The notes beneath the pieces were generated by a model. That model had not been told where the DNA came from. It did no database searches and saw only the letters and a list, made by a program, of their open reading frames with translations. Source: Adlercreutzia rubneri (GTDB lineage: Bacteria; Actinomycetota; Coriobacteriia; Coriobacteriales; Eggerthellaceae). Taken from it: a stretch of 41,524 bases of DNA. The DNA lies in assembly GCF_009755265.1 (NCBI RefSeq), contig NZ_WPOO01000021.1:1-41524 (forward strand), given 5' to 3'. A program made the translations under genes and the position numbers. Each line of letters starts with the position of its first letter. Within the stretch, counting starts at the first letter, position 1. Below are positions 8,266-15,906 of the stretch, in pieces.

Positions 8266-9579
8266 TCAACTCCCCTGACGGTCGCGGGCAGCGGCGTCGG
8301 TGCGGTAAGCCTCCCAGCCGCGCTCGCCGGGTTGGTAGAAACAGCCGCGCTCAAGGCCCTCGGGCAGATAGCGCTGATCGACCCAGCCGGCCGGGTAGCT
8401 GTGGGGGTACTTGTACTCGCCGTAGTTTTCCAAGCCGGGGCGATGACGATCGCGCAGGTAATCGGGCACCTTGCGCACCGGGCCGTTGCGCACTTCGCGC
8501 AGCGCCGCATCGATCGCGGCCTCGGCGCTGTTGGACTTCGGCGCCAGCGCCAAGTAAATGGCGGCCTGGGCCAGGTTGATGCGGCACTCCGGGTAGCCGA
8601 TGACCTCGGCAGCCCGGAAGGCGGCCTCGGCCACGAGCAGGGCCTGGGGGTCGGCGTTCCCGATATCCTCCGAGGCAGCGATGTACATGCGCCGGGCGAT
8701 GAACTTCGGATCCTCTCCCCCGTCGATCATGCGGGCGAGCCAGTAAACGGCGGCATCCGGATCGCTGCCCCGCATGCTCTTGATGAACGCCGAGATGATG
8801 TCGTAGTGCATGTCCTTGTTCTTGTCGTAGGGCAGCGCGCGGTGGGGCGTGGCGGCCCGCACCATGGCCTCGGTGATGGCGACCGGCGCCTCGCGCGTGC
8901 CCGGAGCCACCATGCCGGCGGCCAGCTCAAGCGTCGTGAGCGCCCCGCGGCCGTCGCCGCCGGCCAGAGTGACGATGGCAGAAGTGGCCTCATCTTCCAG
9001 AGCATAGCAGCCGGCAAGCCCCCGATCGTCGGCCACGGCACGGCCCACCAACTCGGCGATCTCATCATCGGCGAGCGAATGCAGCTCCACGATGCGCGAG
9101 CGCGAGATGAGGGCGGAGTTCACTTCGAAAAACGGGTTCTCCGTGGTGGCGCCCACAAGCACCACAAGGCGATCTTCCACCGCGTGCAGAAGCGCGTCCT
9201 GCTGGCTGCGATTGAACCGGTGAATCTCGTCGACGAACAGGATGGTGCGCAGGCCTCCCATGACGAGCCGCTTCTCCGCCGCATCGATTTCCCGGCGCAA
9301 GTCGGACACGGTGCCCCCGATGGCTGATACCTCCACGAAGGTGGCGCGGGTCGACTCCGCAATGACATGGGCGAGCGAGGTCTTGCCCGTGCCCGCCGGC
9401 CCGAAGAGGATGACCGAGCTTAAGGCGTCGTTCTCGATGGCCGCGCGCAGCCAGCTGCCCTCGCCCACAGCCTCCGCCTGCCCGACCACCTCGTCGAGCG
9501 TGCGCGGCCGCATGCGCACCGCCAGCGGCGCCACGTCCCGCTTCCGATCATTTTCCATAGCAGTAAACAAAGTATCCAT
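8266..9579 (-). CDS. rarA: Replication-associated recombination protein A (AAA+ ATPase)
   Basis: A 437-residue AAA+ clamp-loader-like ATPase of the RarA/MgsA/WRNIP1 family, which acts at stalled replication forks. Walker A GPAGTGKT is at residues 60-67 and Walker B ILFVDEIH at 113-120. These are followed by the family signature RFNRSQQDALL, the sensor-1 region VGATTENPFFEVNSALISR, and a C-terminal tetramerisation domain (HYDIISAFIKSMRGSDPDAAVYWLARM). I start at the ATG at 9579 (MDTLFTAMENDRKRD); an upstream in-frame TTG adds ten non-conserved residues. The ribosome site is weak. It stands alone on its transcript between two spacers. Confidence 0.95.
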   Translation of the reverse strand: MDTLFTAMENDRKRDVAPLAVRMRPRTLDEVVGQAEAVGEGSWLRAAIENDALSSVILFGPAGTGKTSLAHVIAESTRATFVEVSAIGGTVSDLRREIDAAEKRLVMGGLRTILFVDEIHRFNRSQQDALLHAVEDRLVVLVGATTENPFFEVNSALISRSRIVELHSLADDEIAELVGRAVADDRGLAGCYALEDEATSAIVTLAGGDGRGALTTLELAAGMVAPGTREAPVAITEAMVRAATPHRALPYDKNKDMHYDIISAFIKSMRGSDPDAAVYWLARMIDGGEDPKFIARRMYIAASEDIGNADPQALLVAEAAFRAAEVIGYPECRINLAQAAIYLALAPKSNSAEAAIDAALREVRNGPVRKVPDYLRDRHRPGLENYGEYKYPHSYPAGWVDQRYLPEGLERGCFYQPGERGWEAYRTDAAARDRQGS

Positions 9580-9838
9580 AGCCCGTAATGGTACCACGGA
9601 GCCCGCCAAAACAATAGAACAAATGTTTTTGGTCGTTCGTCCGATAAAAGAACGCTAGCGATGGCCCGAAGGGCCGAGCCCGCAACCGTGAACCCACTCA
9701 GAGGTGCGCCCAAGGAAGCCAGCGAGCGGCGGCGAGGCGCCTCAGATTGCCCCGCCTTCGGGTCAAGCGGCCTTCGTGCCGCGCAGCACCCGAAACAAGG
9801 GGCAAGATGGGGCGCATCGCCGCCGCGCAGCGTCGACA

Positions 9839-9865
9839 GGGCGTAATTGCGATGCAATTACGCCC
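9839..9865. repeat. Perfect 12-bp inverted repeat
   Basis: GGGCGTAATTGC and GCAATTACGCCC are separated by three bases (GAT). It lies just beyond the candidate terminator at 9868-9903. The arms combine GC-rich bases with AT-rich TAATT/AATTA. No T-run follows on either strand, so it is a stable hairpin or a binding site rather than a classical terminator. Confidence 0.7.
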
Positions 9866-9993
9866 GCAAAAAGAAGCGGCCCGGCGGAGGGGGCCGCCGG
9901 GCCAGAAGGAGGGGGGATGCGACTCTCGCGGAGCCGCTTTCTGCTTTAAAGAGACAAAGCAGGCAAGTGATCGGAGGGGTTGTCTCACTTGCT
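9866..9993 (-). ncRNA. Candidate small RNA of about 128 nt
   Basis: An extended -10 element TGTTATACT (10008-10000, minus strand) would start transcription near 9993. The transcript would fold into successive hairpins: GCAAGTGA (9992-9985) with TCACTTGC (9970-9963), and CTGCTTT (9962-9956) with AAAGCAG (9947-9941). A perfect 10-bp stem follows, GGCCCGGCGG/CCGCCGGGCC (9903-9878), ending in GCTTCTTTTT. Promoter, ordered stems and terminator occur together and there is no reading frame. It does not resemble tmRNA, RNase P, SRP or 6S RNA that I recognise. Alternatively it is part of the galU 3' region and only the terminator is real. Confidence 0.45.
9868..9903 (-). terminator. Strong GC-rich terminator downstream of galU
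   Basis: Perfect 10-bp stem GGCCCGGCGG (9903-9894) and CCGCCGGGCC (9887-9878) on the minus strand with a six-base loop, followed by GCTTCTTTTT. It lies 213 bases after galU, so it ends either the galU message or the candidate small RNA. Confidence 0.7.
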
Positions 9994-9999
9994 GACGTC

Positions 10000-10008
10000 A
10001 GTATAACA
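10000..10008 (-). promoter_or_regulatory. Extended -10 promoter of the candidate small RNA
   Basis: The minus strand reads TGTTATACT, an extended -10 (TGn plus TATACT). No -35 hexamer is visible 17 bases upstream, as expected for extended -10 promoters. Confidence 0.5.
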
Positions 10009-10115
10009 GCCACCCTTGAATTCCCTATGATGCACCCATGGTGAACTTGTGGATTCATAGGCTCATCGTTAAGTAATTCTTCACATTTTAGAAGAAACCT
10101 CACCAGCGGGAACGC

Positions 10116-10928
10116 CTATCCCTGCCGGCGGCCGAACAACACGTTGTTCGTCTCGAGCCAGCTCTCCACGGTGCCCGTGTCGAAGCCGTCGGCCGGATCC
10201 ACCACAAGCGCATACATCTCCTCCTCGTCAAGCACCGCGTCCAGCGCGTCGGTGAGCTGAATCTCGCCGCCCATCCCCGGCTCCACATCGGCCAGCAGCT
10301 CCATCACGCGGGGCGAGAGCAGATAGCGACCGAACACCGCCAGGTTCGACGGTGCATCCTCAAGCGCCGGCTTTTCCACCAGCGAGTCCACCTTCCACAC
10401 ATCCTCGGCTACCGGGGCCCCGGCGATGACGCCGAAGCGGCTCACCTGGTCGTCGGGCACGGGCATGACCGCGATGACGCTGGCGCCGCCATGGGCGTCG
10501 GAAACCGCCTTCATGGCCGGCAGCATCTCATTGCCCGGCACGAGCACGTCGCCGAGCAGCACGTAGAACGCCTCGTCGCCGGTCTTGGCCGCCGCACAGC
10601 GCACGGCATGCCCCAACCCCAGCGCCTCTTCCTGGTAAACGTAGCTCACGGGCAGATTGCCGACGTACTCCACCGCGTCGGCGTAGGCGTCCTTGCCGCG
10701 CTCGCGCAGAAGCGCCACCAGCTCCGGGTTCGGCGTGAAGTGGTCCTCAATGGCCTTCTTCTCGCGGCTGTTGACGATCACGACCTCATCAGCGCCGGAA
10801 GCCAGACCCTCTTCCACCACATACTGTATGGCCGGACGATCCACTACCAGCAGCATTTCTTTGGGCTGGGCCTTGGTGGCCGGCAAAAAGCGGGTACCGA
10901 GCCCCGCCGCGGGAATGAGTGCCTTCAT
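10116..10928 (-). CDS. galU: UTP--glucose-1-phosphate uridylyltransferase
   Basis: Makes UDP-glucose from UTP and glucose-1-phosphate for cell-envelope and exopolysaccharide synthesis; cytoplasmic. It has 270 residues, slightly short of the usual 285-300 but complete at both ends. The nucleotide-binding start is MKALIPAAGLGTRFLPATKA followed by QPKEML. Other family segments are YVVEEGLASGADEVVIV, YVYQEEALGLGHAV, FYVLLGDVLV, SLVEKP and GRYLL. It is transcribed away from apbE. A GAGAAAGG ribosome site precedes the ATG. Confidence 0.96.
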   Translation of the reverse strand: MKALIPAAGLGTRFLPATKAQPKEMLLVVDRPAIQYVVEEGLASGADEVVIVNSREKKAIEDHFTPNPELVALLRERGKDAYADAVEYVGNLPVSYVYQEEALGLGHAVRCAAAKTGDEAFYVLLGDVLVPGNEMLPAMKAVSDAHGGASVIAVMPVPDDQVSRFGVIAGAPVAEDVWKVDSLVEKPALEDAPSNLAVFGRYLLSPRVMELLADVEPGMGGEIQLTDALDAVLDEEEMYALVVDPADGFDTGTVESWLETNNVLFGRRQG

Positions 10929-11013
10929 CGAGCGCCTTTCTCTTCGTTGTTCGCGTGCCGCCCATGATACTACAGATGACGCGCGCGTCGCCTCTCTCCT
11001 TCGCCGAGTTCGC

Positions 11014-11029
11014 TATACTGTCCCCCATG
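11014..11029 (+). promoter_or_regulatory. apbE promoter; leaderless start
   Basis: TATACT at 11014-11019 is eight bases before the ATG at 11027, so the transcript should begin at or within a base of the start codon. The bases between (GTCCCCC) contain no purine-rich ribosome site. This is the arrangement of leaderless mRNAs, which are common in Actinobacteria. Confidence 0.55.
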
Positions 11030-12085
11030 AGTAAAACGGACGCACATAGCCTCGACCCCATTCCCGACGAGCAATTCCTGGAGACGCACGACGCCGCCGA
11101 GGGCAAACCGGCCGGCGTGCGCTTTTTGGCCTTCAACACCGTCATCGACATCGAGGCCTACGGCGAGACGGCAGCATGTCAGACGGCCTTCGAAGAGGTC
11201 CGGGCGCTCTGCCGCCTCTACGAGCGCCTGTTCAGCCGCACGCTTCCCCACTCCGACATCGCACGCATAAACAGCGCGCACGGCCAGCCCGTGGCCATCG
11301 ACCCTTTGACCTACGACCTGCTCGAGAGGGCGCTTTCCTACTGCGCGGAAAGCGAGGGCGCCTTCGACATTACCGTAGGCCCGGCGGTGCGCCTGTGGAA
11401 TTTTCACGAGGGCACGGTGCCCGATGATGGTGCACTCGCCGAGGCGGTGCGCCACGTCGACTGGCACGCGCTCAAGCTGTGGAAGGCGGCGACAGCCCCA
11501 GCGGCCGAGAGCGACGCCGATGCCGCAACCGAGGCGGTGCCCGGGTTCGAGGCAGCGCCCGAACCCAAGGCCTGCTTCGCGCAGCTGGCCGACCCCGATG
11601 CCGCCGTGGACGCCGGCGGCATCGCCAAAGGATGGATCGCCGATGCGCTCGTGGCGGCCATGGAGGCCCACGGACTCTCGGGCACCATCGTGAACCTCGG
11701 CGGCAACGTGGCCGTGAGCGGCACCAAGCCCACAGGCGACCCCTGGCGCGTGGGCATCCGCGATCCGCGCGACCCCTCCCAGCTCATCGGCGCCGTGCCC
11801 CTGGTTGTGGGGTCGGCTGTCACGAGTGGCGTCTACGAGCGCTGTTTCACCGCACCCGACGGCACCTTCTACCACCACATCCTCGATCCGCGCACGGGAC
11901 GCCCCGTCGAAACCGACGTGGCCGGCGTCACCGTCATCTGCGAGAAATCCATCGACGCGGAGGGCTTCTCTACCACCCTGCTCGCCCTCGGCCTCGAACG
12001 CGGACTCGCCCTCGCCCGTCGACACCCCGAAATTCTGCAGGCCTTCTTCATCGCCCCCGACGGCACTATCACCAACGCCCGCTGA
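11027..12085 (+). CDS. apbE: FAD:protein FMN transferase (ApbE family)
   Basis: A 352-residue enzyme that transfers FMN from FAD onto a Thr/Ser of target flavoproteins outside the membrane. Conserved segments are FSRTLPHSDIARINSA, YCAESEGAFDITVGPAVRLW, VDAGGIAKGWIADAL (FAD/metal site), IVNLGGNVAVSG and HHILDPRTGRP. About 45 residues near the middle (AATAPAAESDADAATEAVP) are an Ala/Glu-rich insertion. No signal peptide or lipobox is visible from the chosen ATG, which is odd for an enzyme acting on exported proteins. An in-frame upstream region overlaps the galU 5' end and does not supply one. Its likely client is the FMN-binding lipoprotein at 15907-16476. Confidence 0.9.
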   Translation: MSKTDAHSLDPIPDEQFLETHDAAEGKPAGVRFLAFNTVIDIEAYGETAACQTAFEEVRALCRLYERLFSRTLPHSDIARINSAHGQPVAIDPLTYDLLERALSYCAESEGAFDITVGPAVRLWNFHEGTVPDDGALAEAVRHVDWHALKLWKAATAPAAESDADAATEAVPGFEAAPEPKACFAQLADPDAAVDAGGIAKGWIADALVAAMEAHGLSGTIVNLGGNVAVSGTKPTGDPWRVGIRDPRDPSQLIGAVPLVVGSAVTSGVYERCFTAPDGTFYHHILDPRTGRPVETDVAGVTVICEKSIDAEGFSTTLLALGLERGLALARRHPEILQAFFIAPDGTITNAR

Positions 12086-12199
12086 GAGGGCTATGAAGTC
12101 TTTGTATCGGGCATGAATCGGCGCCCCCGCAGAAAGGCGCGAAGCGCTAGACTGATCGTTGCATCAATGAACTAACTTGCCGCGAGCGGAAAGGGCGCA

Positions 12200-13123
12200 A
12201 TGGCCGAGGTCGCGAACAAATTCAACCTGGACTCCACGTACTTCGTGGCCTTCGAAATGGCCCATGAGGCCCTGCGCCGCGGGTTGGAGCAGGCGAGCGA
12301 CCTGAACATCACCCAGTACCGCATTTTAACGAAGCTGATGCAGGCCTCGGCGCCCGTAAGCCAGGGGGAGCTCGGAAAGATTCTAGGCATGAAGCCCAAT
12401 GTGGTGACCCAGGCCGTCGACGCCCTCGTCGCCCATGGGTACGCGACCCGCGAGGCTGGCACGACCGATGGCCGCACGCGGTTCCTCGCCGTCACCGACG
12501 ACGGCGCCGAGCACGTCGCTGCCGTCAACCAGTCCCTGGTAGAGAGCTTGTACGCCACCTTCCCAACCCAAGATCCCACGTATCGCACCATTCTGGAAGC
12601 GGCGGTTGCCGCCGCAGCCCACATCGAACCCCCACTGCACGCCGGGCGCGCTCAGCGTTTCCCTGCCACGCGCTCGCTCGTATCCATCGAGCTCATCCGC
12701 GCCGAGACAGAGCGCACCCTGCGCGATGCCACGGGCGCGTCGCTCAACGAGTGCCGCATCGTCCAACGCCTCGGCGAGACGGATCATCCCGAACGCGTCG
12801 GAACCCTGGCAGAGCAGCTGATGATGTCGCCGGTGAACGCGGCGCGCGCCGTGGATCGCCTCGTGGGCCGCGGCTGGGCCAAACGCCTGAAGTCGCCTCA
12901 CGACAAGAAGGCCGTGTACGTGGCCCTCACCGACGAGGGCGTTTACCAGGGATTTCTCATCAGCGCCACCGTGAACGAGCTGGCTGCCACCAAGCTGTGG
13001 GTGCGCCTGACTCCCGAGCAGAGGGACGCCATCGAGCGCGTGGGCCATGTGGTGGTGGCCGACCTGAACGCCCAGCGGCAAGCAAAGGAGCAGGCCGCAT
13101 TCGACCTGCTCCAGGAAATCTAG
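12200..13123 (+). CDS. Tandem MarR-type transcriptional regulator (two winged helices in one chain)
   Basis: A 307-residue protein, about twice the length of a MarR regulator. Residues 35-110 form one MarR domain: NITQYRILTKLMQ, VSQGELGKILGMKPNVVTQAV as recognition-helix region, and the wing TREAGTTDGRTRFLAVTDDG. Residues 175-265 repeat the layout: SLNECRIVQRLGE, GTLAEQLMMSPVNAARAV, and wing AKRLKSPHDKKAVYVALTDEG. MarR proteins normally dimerise, so this chain may act as a covalent pseudo-dimer. GGAAAGGGC precedes the ATG. It is 115 bases after apbE on the same strand and may regulate the neighbouring flavin genes; that is inference. Confidence 0.85.
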   Translation: MAEVANKFNLDSTYFVAFEMAHEALRRGLEQASDLNITQYRILTKLMQASAPVSQGELGKILGMKPNVVTQAVDALVAHGYATREAGTTDGRTRFLAVTDDGAEHVAAVNQSLVESLYATFPTQDPTYRTILEAAVAAAAHIEPPLHAGRAQRFPATRSLVSIELIRAETERTLRDATGASLNECRIVQRLGETDHPERVGTLAEQLMMSPVNAARAVDRLVGRGWAKRLKSPHDKKAVYVALTDEGVYQGFLISATVNELAATKLWVRLTPEQRDAIERVGHVVVADLNAQRQAKEQAAFDLLQEI

Positions 13124-13125
13124 TA

Positions 13126-13146
13126 CGCGCTTTCAGGCGCTTTTTT
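13126..13146 (+). terminator. Weak terminator after the double-MarR gene
   Basis: GCGC (13127-13130) and GCGC (13137-13140) around TTTCAG, then TTTTTT. The stem is short (4 bp), so this is tentative. Confidence 0.4.
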
Positions 13147-13267
13147 CGAGTTGTTAGACTCGAGTTGCTAGAAGGTGAGTATCAAATGCCCATGTTTTGA
13201 CGCTTCGCGGATCGAAAGAGAGGGAATCGCCCATCAACCAGCCTCCGAAAACTCTAACAACTCGAAA
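13144..13267. repeat. 15-bp perfect inverted repeat flanking a convergent spacer
   Basis: TTTCGAGTTGTTAGA (13144-13158) is exactly complementary to TCTAACAACTCGAAA (13253-13267). A near copy, CGAGTTGCTAGA, sits in direct orientation at 13161-13172. The repeats lie between the 3' ends of the double-MarR gene and the membrane-protein gene. The arms could form a long hairpin in either transcript. Confidence 0.75.
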
Positions 13268-13273
13268 TTCTTG

Positions 13274-14020
13274 TCACGAGGCGAGGCTCATCTTGTCCGC
13301 ATAGACCTTCGCGCCGAAGAGCATGGCCACATTTGCCACGACATCCGCCGCGAACCAGCCGCTCAGCGCCGGCAGGCTAATGCTCGCCACGTTCAGGGCC
13401 GAGAACGTGCCGACCGTGAGAGCTGCGACGACGGCACCGCACAAAGCCACCGCCGCGATGAGCGAAAGCTCCAGGCTGTACCCTGCGCGCCAGCGAGCCA
13501 CGCACGCACACACCACCATGGAGGCCGCCCCCAGAAGCGTGCCGAGGAAGGCGGCGAACCCGATGACGCCGACGACGATGATCGGCAGTCCCGGCAGCTT
13601 CGATGACATGGAGCCCACCTGCACCGCCGACAGAATACCGAGCACCACCACGACCAGACACACCAGCGCCACGAGCGCCGTCGCCCAGCCCCACAGGAAT
13701 GCCGTCAGCGGACGGGGGCGCACCGCGGGAGCGCCCGCATCGCCCTCTGCCCGCGAGGCCAGCGCGCCGTAGAGCACCGCGCCGGCCGTCGACACGCAGA
13801 GCGCGAGACCGGCCGCGAACAGAAAGGCCACGAAAGCCGAGCCCGTGAGGATAGAGCAGATCACATCGAGCACCGGCACGCCTGAGGCCGAGATGTAGTC
13901 GAAGGCGAGCACGCCGGTGTCCCCGGCCACCGCAAGCCCGATGCGTCCCAGCAGCGCAATCACGAGCGCCATGGCATACAGCGCGAGAAACGGCCGCGCC
14001 ATCGCTTTCATATCTTTCAT
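13274..14020 (-). CDS. Six-helix membrane protein of unknown function
   Basis: A 248-residue hydrophobic protein with about six membrane helices: LALYAMALVIALLGRIGLAVA, FVAFLFAAGLALCVSTAGAV, ALVALVCLVVVVLGILSAV, IIVVGVIGFAAFLGTLLG, LIAAVALCGAVVAALTVG and a C-terminal ALSGWFAADVVANVAMLFG segment. I recognise no family. It starts 33 bases after the flavoprotein reductase gene on the same strand, with AGGAG six bases before its ATG. It is probably the third gene of the FMN-lipoprotein/flavoprotein operon. It could be the membrane partner or transporter of that system; no cofactor-binding motif (such as paired His for haem) is evident. Confidence 0.65.
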   Translation of the reverse strand: MKDMKAMARPFLALYAMALVIALLGRIGLAVAGDTGVLAFDYISASGVPVLDVICSILTGSAFVAFLFAAGLALCVSTAGAVLYGALASRAEGDAGAPAVRPRPLTAFLWGWATALVALVCLVVVVLGILSAVQVGSMSSKLPGLPIIVVGVIGFAAFLGTLLGAASMVVCACVARWRAGYSLELSLIAAVALCGAVVAALTVGTFSALNVASISLPALSGWFAADVVANVAMLFGAKVYADKMSLAS

Positions 14021-14053
14021 AACGAACTCCTATCCGTACGCGCGCTCGCGCCC

Positions 14054-15904
14054 TTACGCCTGGCCGCCGTTGATCTCGTTCTCCACTGCAAAGGTACCGC
14101 ACAGATACCCGCCGCAGAAGGCGAGCCCCACGTCCCCCATGAGCGATCCTAAGATCGGGTCGCCGATGTAGCTGTTCTCGCCGCAAGCGCCCCCGGCGGT
14201 GTGCCAGCCGGCGTACAGGCCGGGGATCACACGGCCATCGGTGCCCACCACCTGCATCTGGTCGTTGATGAGCAGTCCCGCCTTCGTGCCGTACAGGTTG
14301 CCGCCGATGCGGCAACCGTAGAAAGGCGGCTCCACAATAGGGTGCAGCCACTCGGCAGGCATGGGGTACAGAAAGTCATCCTCGCCGCGCTCGCAGGCGT
14401 CGTTCCACCGCGCCACGGCCCCGGTAAGCACGCCTTCGGCCAGGCCCAAATCGCGCTCCAACTCCTCCAGGGTGTCGCGGCGCTTCAGCACGTCGGCATC
14501 GATGGCGTCCTGCACACCGTGGTGCCAGTCGCGGTAGTGCTCGGGCACCTTCTCGATCTGCTCCAGGTCGGGCGTGAGGAGCTTGCGGCAGTGCTCCTGG
14601 GCGAAACCGGCCAGGTGGTCCTCGTAGTTCGCGTCGAAAACGATGTAGGAGCGGTGGCCTGGAGGGGTCATCTGGATGGTGGCGAGGTCGCCCAAGGCGT
14701 AGATGGCGTTCGCGCCGTCCTCGGCCACGCGGGAGTCCATGTAGCGCAGCCGGTTGCCGCAGCGGTCGATGGTCAGCCACGGCTGGCGCGAGAGCTGGGT
14801 CATACCGTCGTAGAGGAACCGCGCCCAGGTGCCGCCCTCGGCCTGCCAGTCGACCCCGCCGTCGAAGGAGGCGGAGCTGTTGAACCCGGACACGTCGGCG
14901 CCAACGCCCAGCCCCATGCGGAAGCACTCGCCGCGCTCGCCGGCCGTCAGATAGCTGGACGCGCAGCCCATGGCGGCCGTGGGGATGTACTTGTCGAGCA
15001 GCGCCTTGTTGTTGCAGAAGCCGCCCGCCGTGAGGATGACGGCGCGGTCGGCACGGATGTAGCGCTCGGTCTCGTAGTCCTCGTTCACCACGACGCCCAC
15101 GATGCGGCCGCCGTCGTCCTGCACGAGGGCCACAGCGGGGCTTTGGAAGTGGAAATCGACGCCGTGGGCATAGCCGTAGTTGTACATGGCGTCGGTGGCG
15201 TCCTTCATCTTCAGCACGTGGTGGTCCAGCGTCGAGCGCTTCGGGGCCACGTACACCGGAACCTCGCCCAAACGCCAGTGCACACCGCAGTCGGCCATCC
15301 AATCCAGCGATTTGCCACCCTCGCAGGCGAGCCGATAGATGAGCTTCGGGTCGGCAGCGTAGTGGTACTCGTCCATGGCCCAATCGGTCAGCGCCTTGGG
15401 ATCGAAGGGGTAGCTCGGGAAGGCGAACTTCTTCTCCTCCTGGCCCGAGTAGCCGCCCAAAATGCCGCACATGCCGGCCTCCTGGGCGTTGCCGCCGGGA
15501 AGCCCCATGGCCTCCACGCAGATGACGTCGGCGCCCAGCTGAACCGCGCGGGCCGCCGCGTTCAGGCCACCGCCGCCGGCTCCCACCACGCAGATGTCGC
15601 ACTCGTAGTCCCAACGAGCAGGCAGGGCCCGGGGAGGGATGGGCGTGGCGTCGTCGGCGGGAAACGAGCTGGCGTTGTGCTCGCGGTAGGTGCCGTCGGC
15701 GGCGGTGGCGTTGGTGGCGGCGGAAGGCTCGGCGGTCACGGCCGCGGAGCCGTCGGCGGCCCAGTTGCCGCTGCGGGTCTCGGCGGCCGTGGCCGGCTCG
15801 ACGGCGGCAACGCCCAGCATGGCAGCCCCGGCGGCGGCCACGACCGAGCCGGTCAGGAAGTCGCGACGGGAAAGGGCGCCAACGCCCGTGATGTTCTCGG
15901 CCAT
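14054..15904 (-). CDS. Tat-exported FAD-dependent reductase of the flavocytochrome c/fumarate reductase family
   Basis: A 616-residue flavoprotein. The N-terminus has a Tat signal (LSRRDFLTGSVVAAAGAAML with Ala-rich cleavage region). The FAD-binding segment is CDICVVGAGGGGLNAAARAV, then VICVEAMGLPGGNAQEAGMCG. The mid-part RAVILTAGGFCNNKALL and the C-terminal GAWHTAGGACGENSYIGDP-like region (AGWHTAGG, GENSYIGD) close the FAD site. Family members reduce fumarate, urocanate, acrylates and other electron acceptors. It lacks haem motifs, so electrons probably come through the FMN lipoprotein encoded two bases upstream. AGGAGG lies ahead of the ATG. The acceptor substrate cannot be told from sequence. 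Confidence 0.87.
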   Translation of the reverse strand: MAENITGVGALSRRDFLTGSVVAAAGAAMLGVAAVEPATAAETRSGNWAADGSAAVTAEPSAATNATAADGTYREHNASSFPADDATPIPPRALPARWDYECDICVVGAGGGGLNAAARAVQLGADVICVEAMGLPGGNAQEAGMCGILGGYSGQEEKKFAFPSYPFDPKALTDWAMDEYHYAADPKLIYRLACEGGKSLDWMADCGVHWRLGEVPVYVAPKRSTLDHHVLKMKDATDAMYNYGYAHGVDFHFQSPAVALVQDDGGRIVGVVVNEDYETERYIRADRAVILTAGGFCNNKALLDKYIPTAAMGCASSYLTAGERGECFRMGLGVGADVSGFNSSASFDGGVDWQAEGGTWARFLYDGMTQLSRQPWLTIDRCGNRLRYMDSRVAEDGANAIYALGDLATIQMTPPGHRSYIVFDANYEDHLAGFAQEHCRKLLTPDLEQIEKVPEHYRDWHHGVQDAIDADVLKRRDTLEELERDLGLAEGVLTGAVARWNDACERGEDDFLYPMPAEWLHPIVEPPFYGCRIGGNLYGTKAGLLINDQMQVVGTDGRVIPGLYAGWHTAGGACGENSYIGDPILGSLMGDVGLAFCGGYLCGTFAVENEINGGQA

Positions 15905-15906
15905 GG

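Larger units (their letters stand above)
9610..10115. other. 506-base structured spacer between galU and rarA
   Basis: No convincing protein gene is present. From the galU side it holds an extended -10 promoter, a candidate small RNA with terminator (9866-9993), a perfect 12-bp hairpin at 9839-9865, and about 180 bases of GC-rich sequence with further small hairpins (for example GGCCC-TTC-GGGCC on the minus strand near 9663-9675). The small reading frames here are Arg/Pro-rich and look non-coding. Confidence 0.6.

Noticed and set aside
9657..9995. RNase P RNA, tmRNA, SRP RNA or 6S RNA in the galU-rarA spacer
   Set aside because: I looked for their conserved segments (such as GAGGAAAGTCC of RNase P RNA) and found none, so only a generic small RNA candidate is reported.
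10919..11026. An N-terminal extension of ApbE into the galU 5' end
   Set aside because: It would overlap galU, has no ribosome site and gives neither signal peptide nor lipobox; the -10 box at 11014 would lie inside it.
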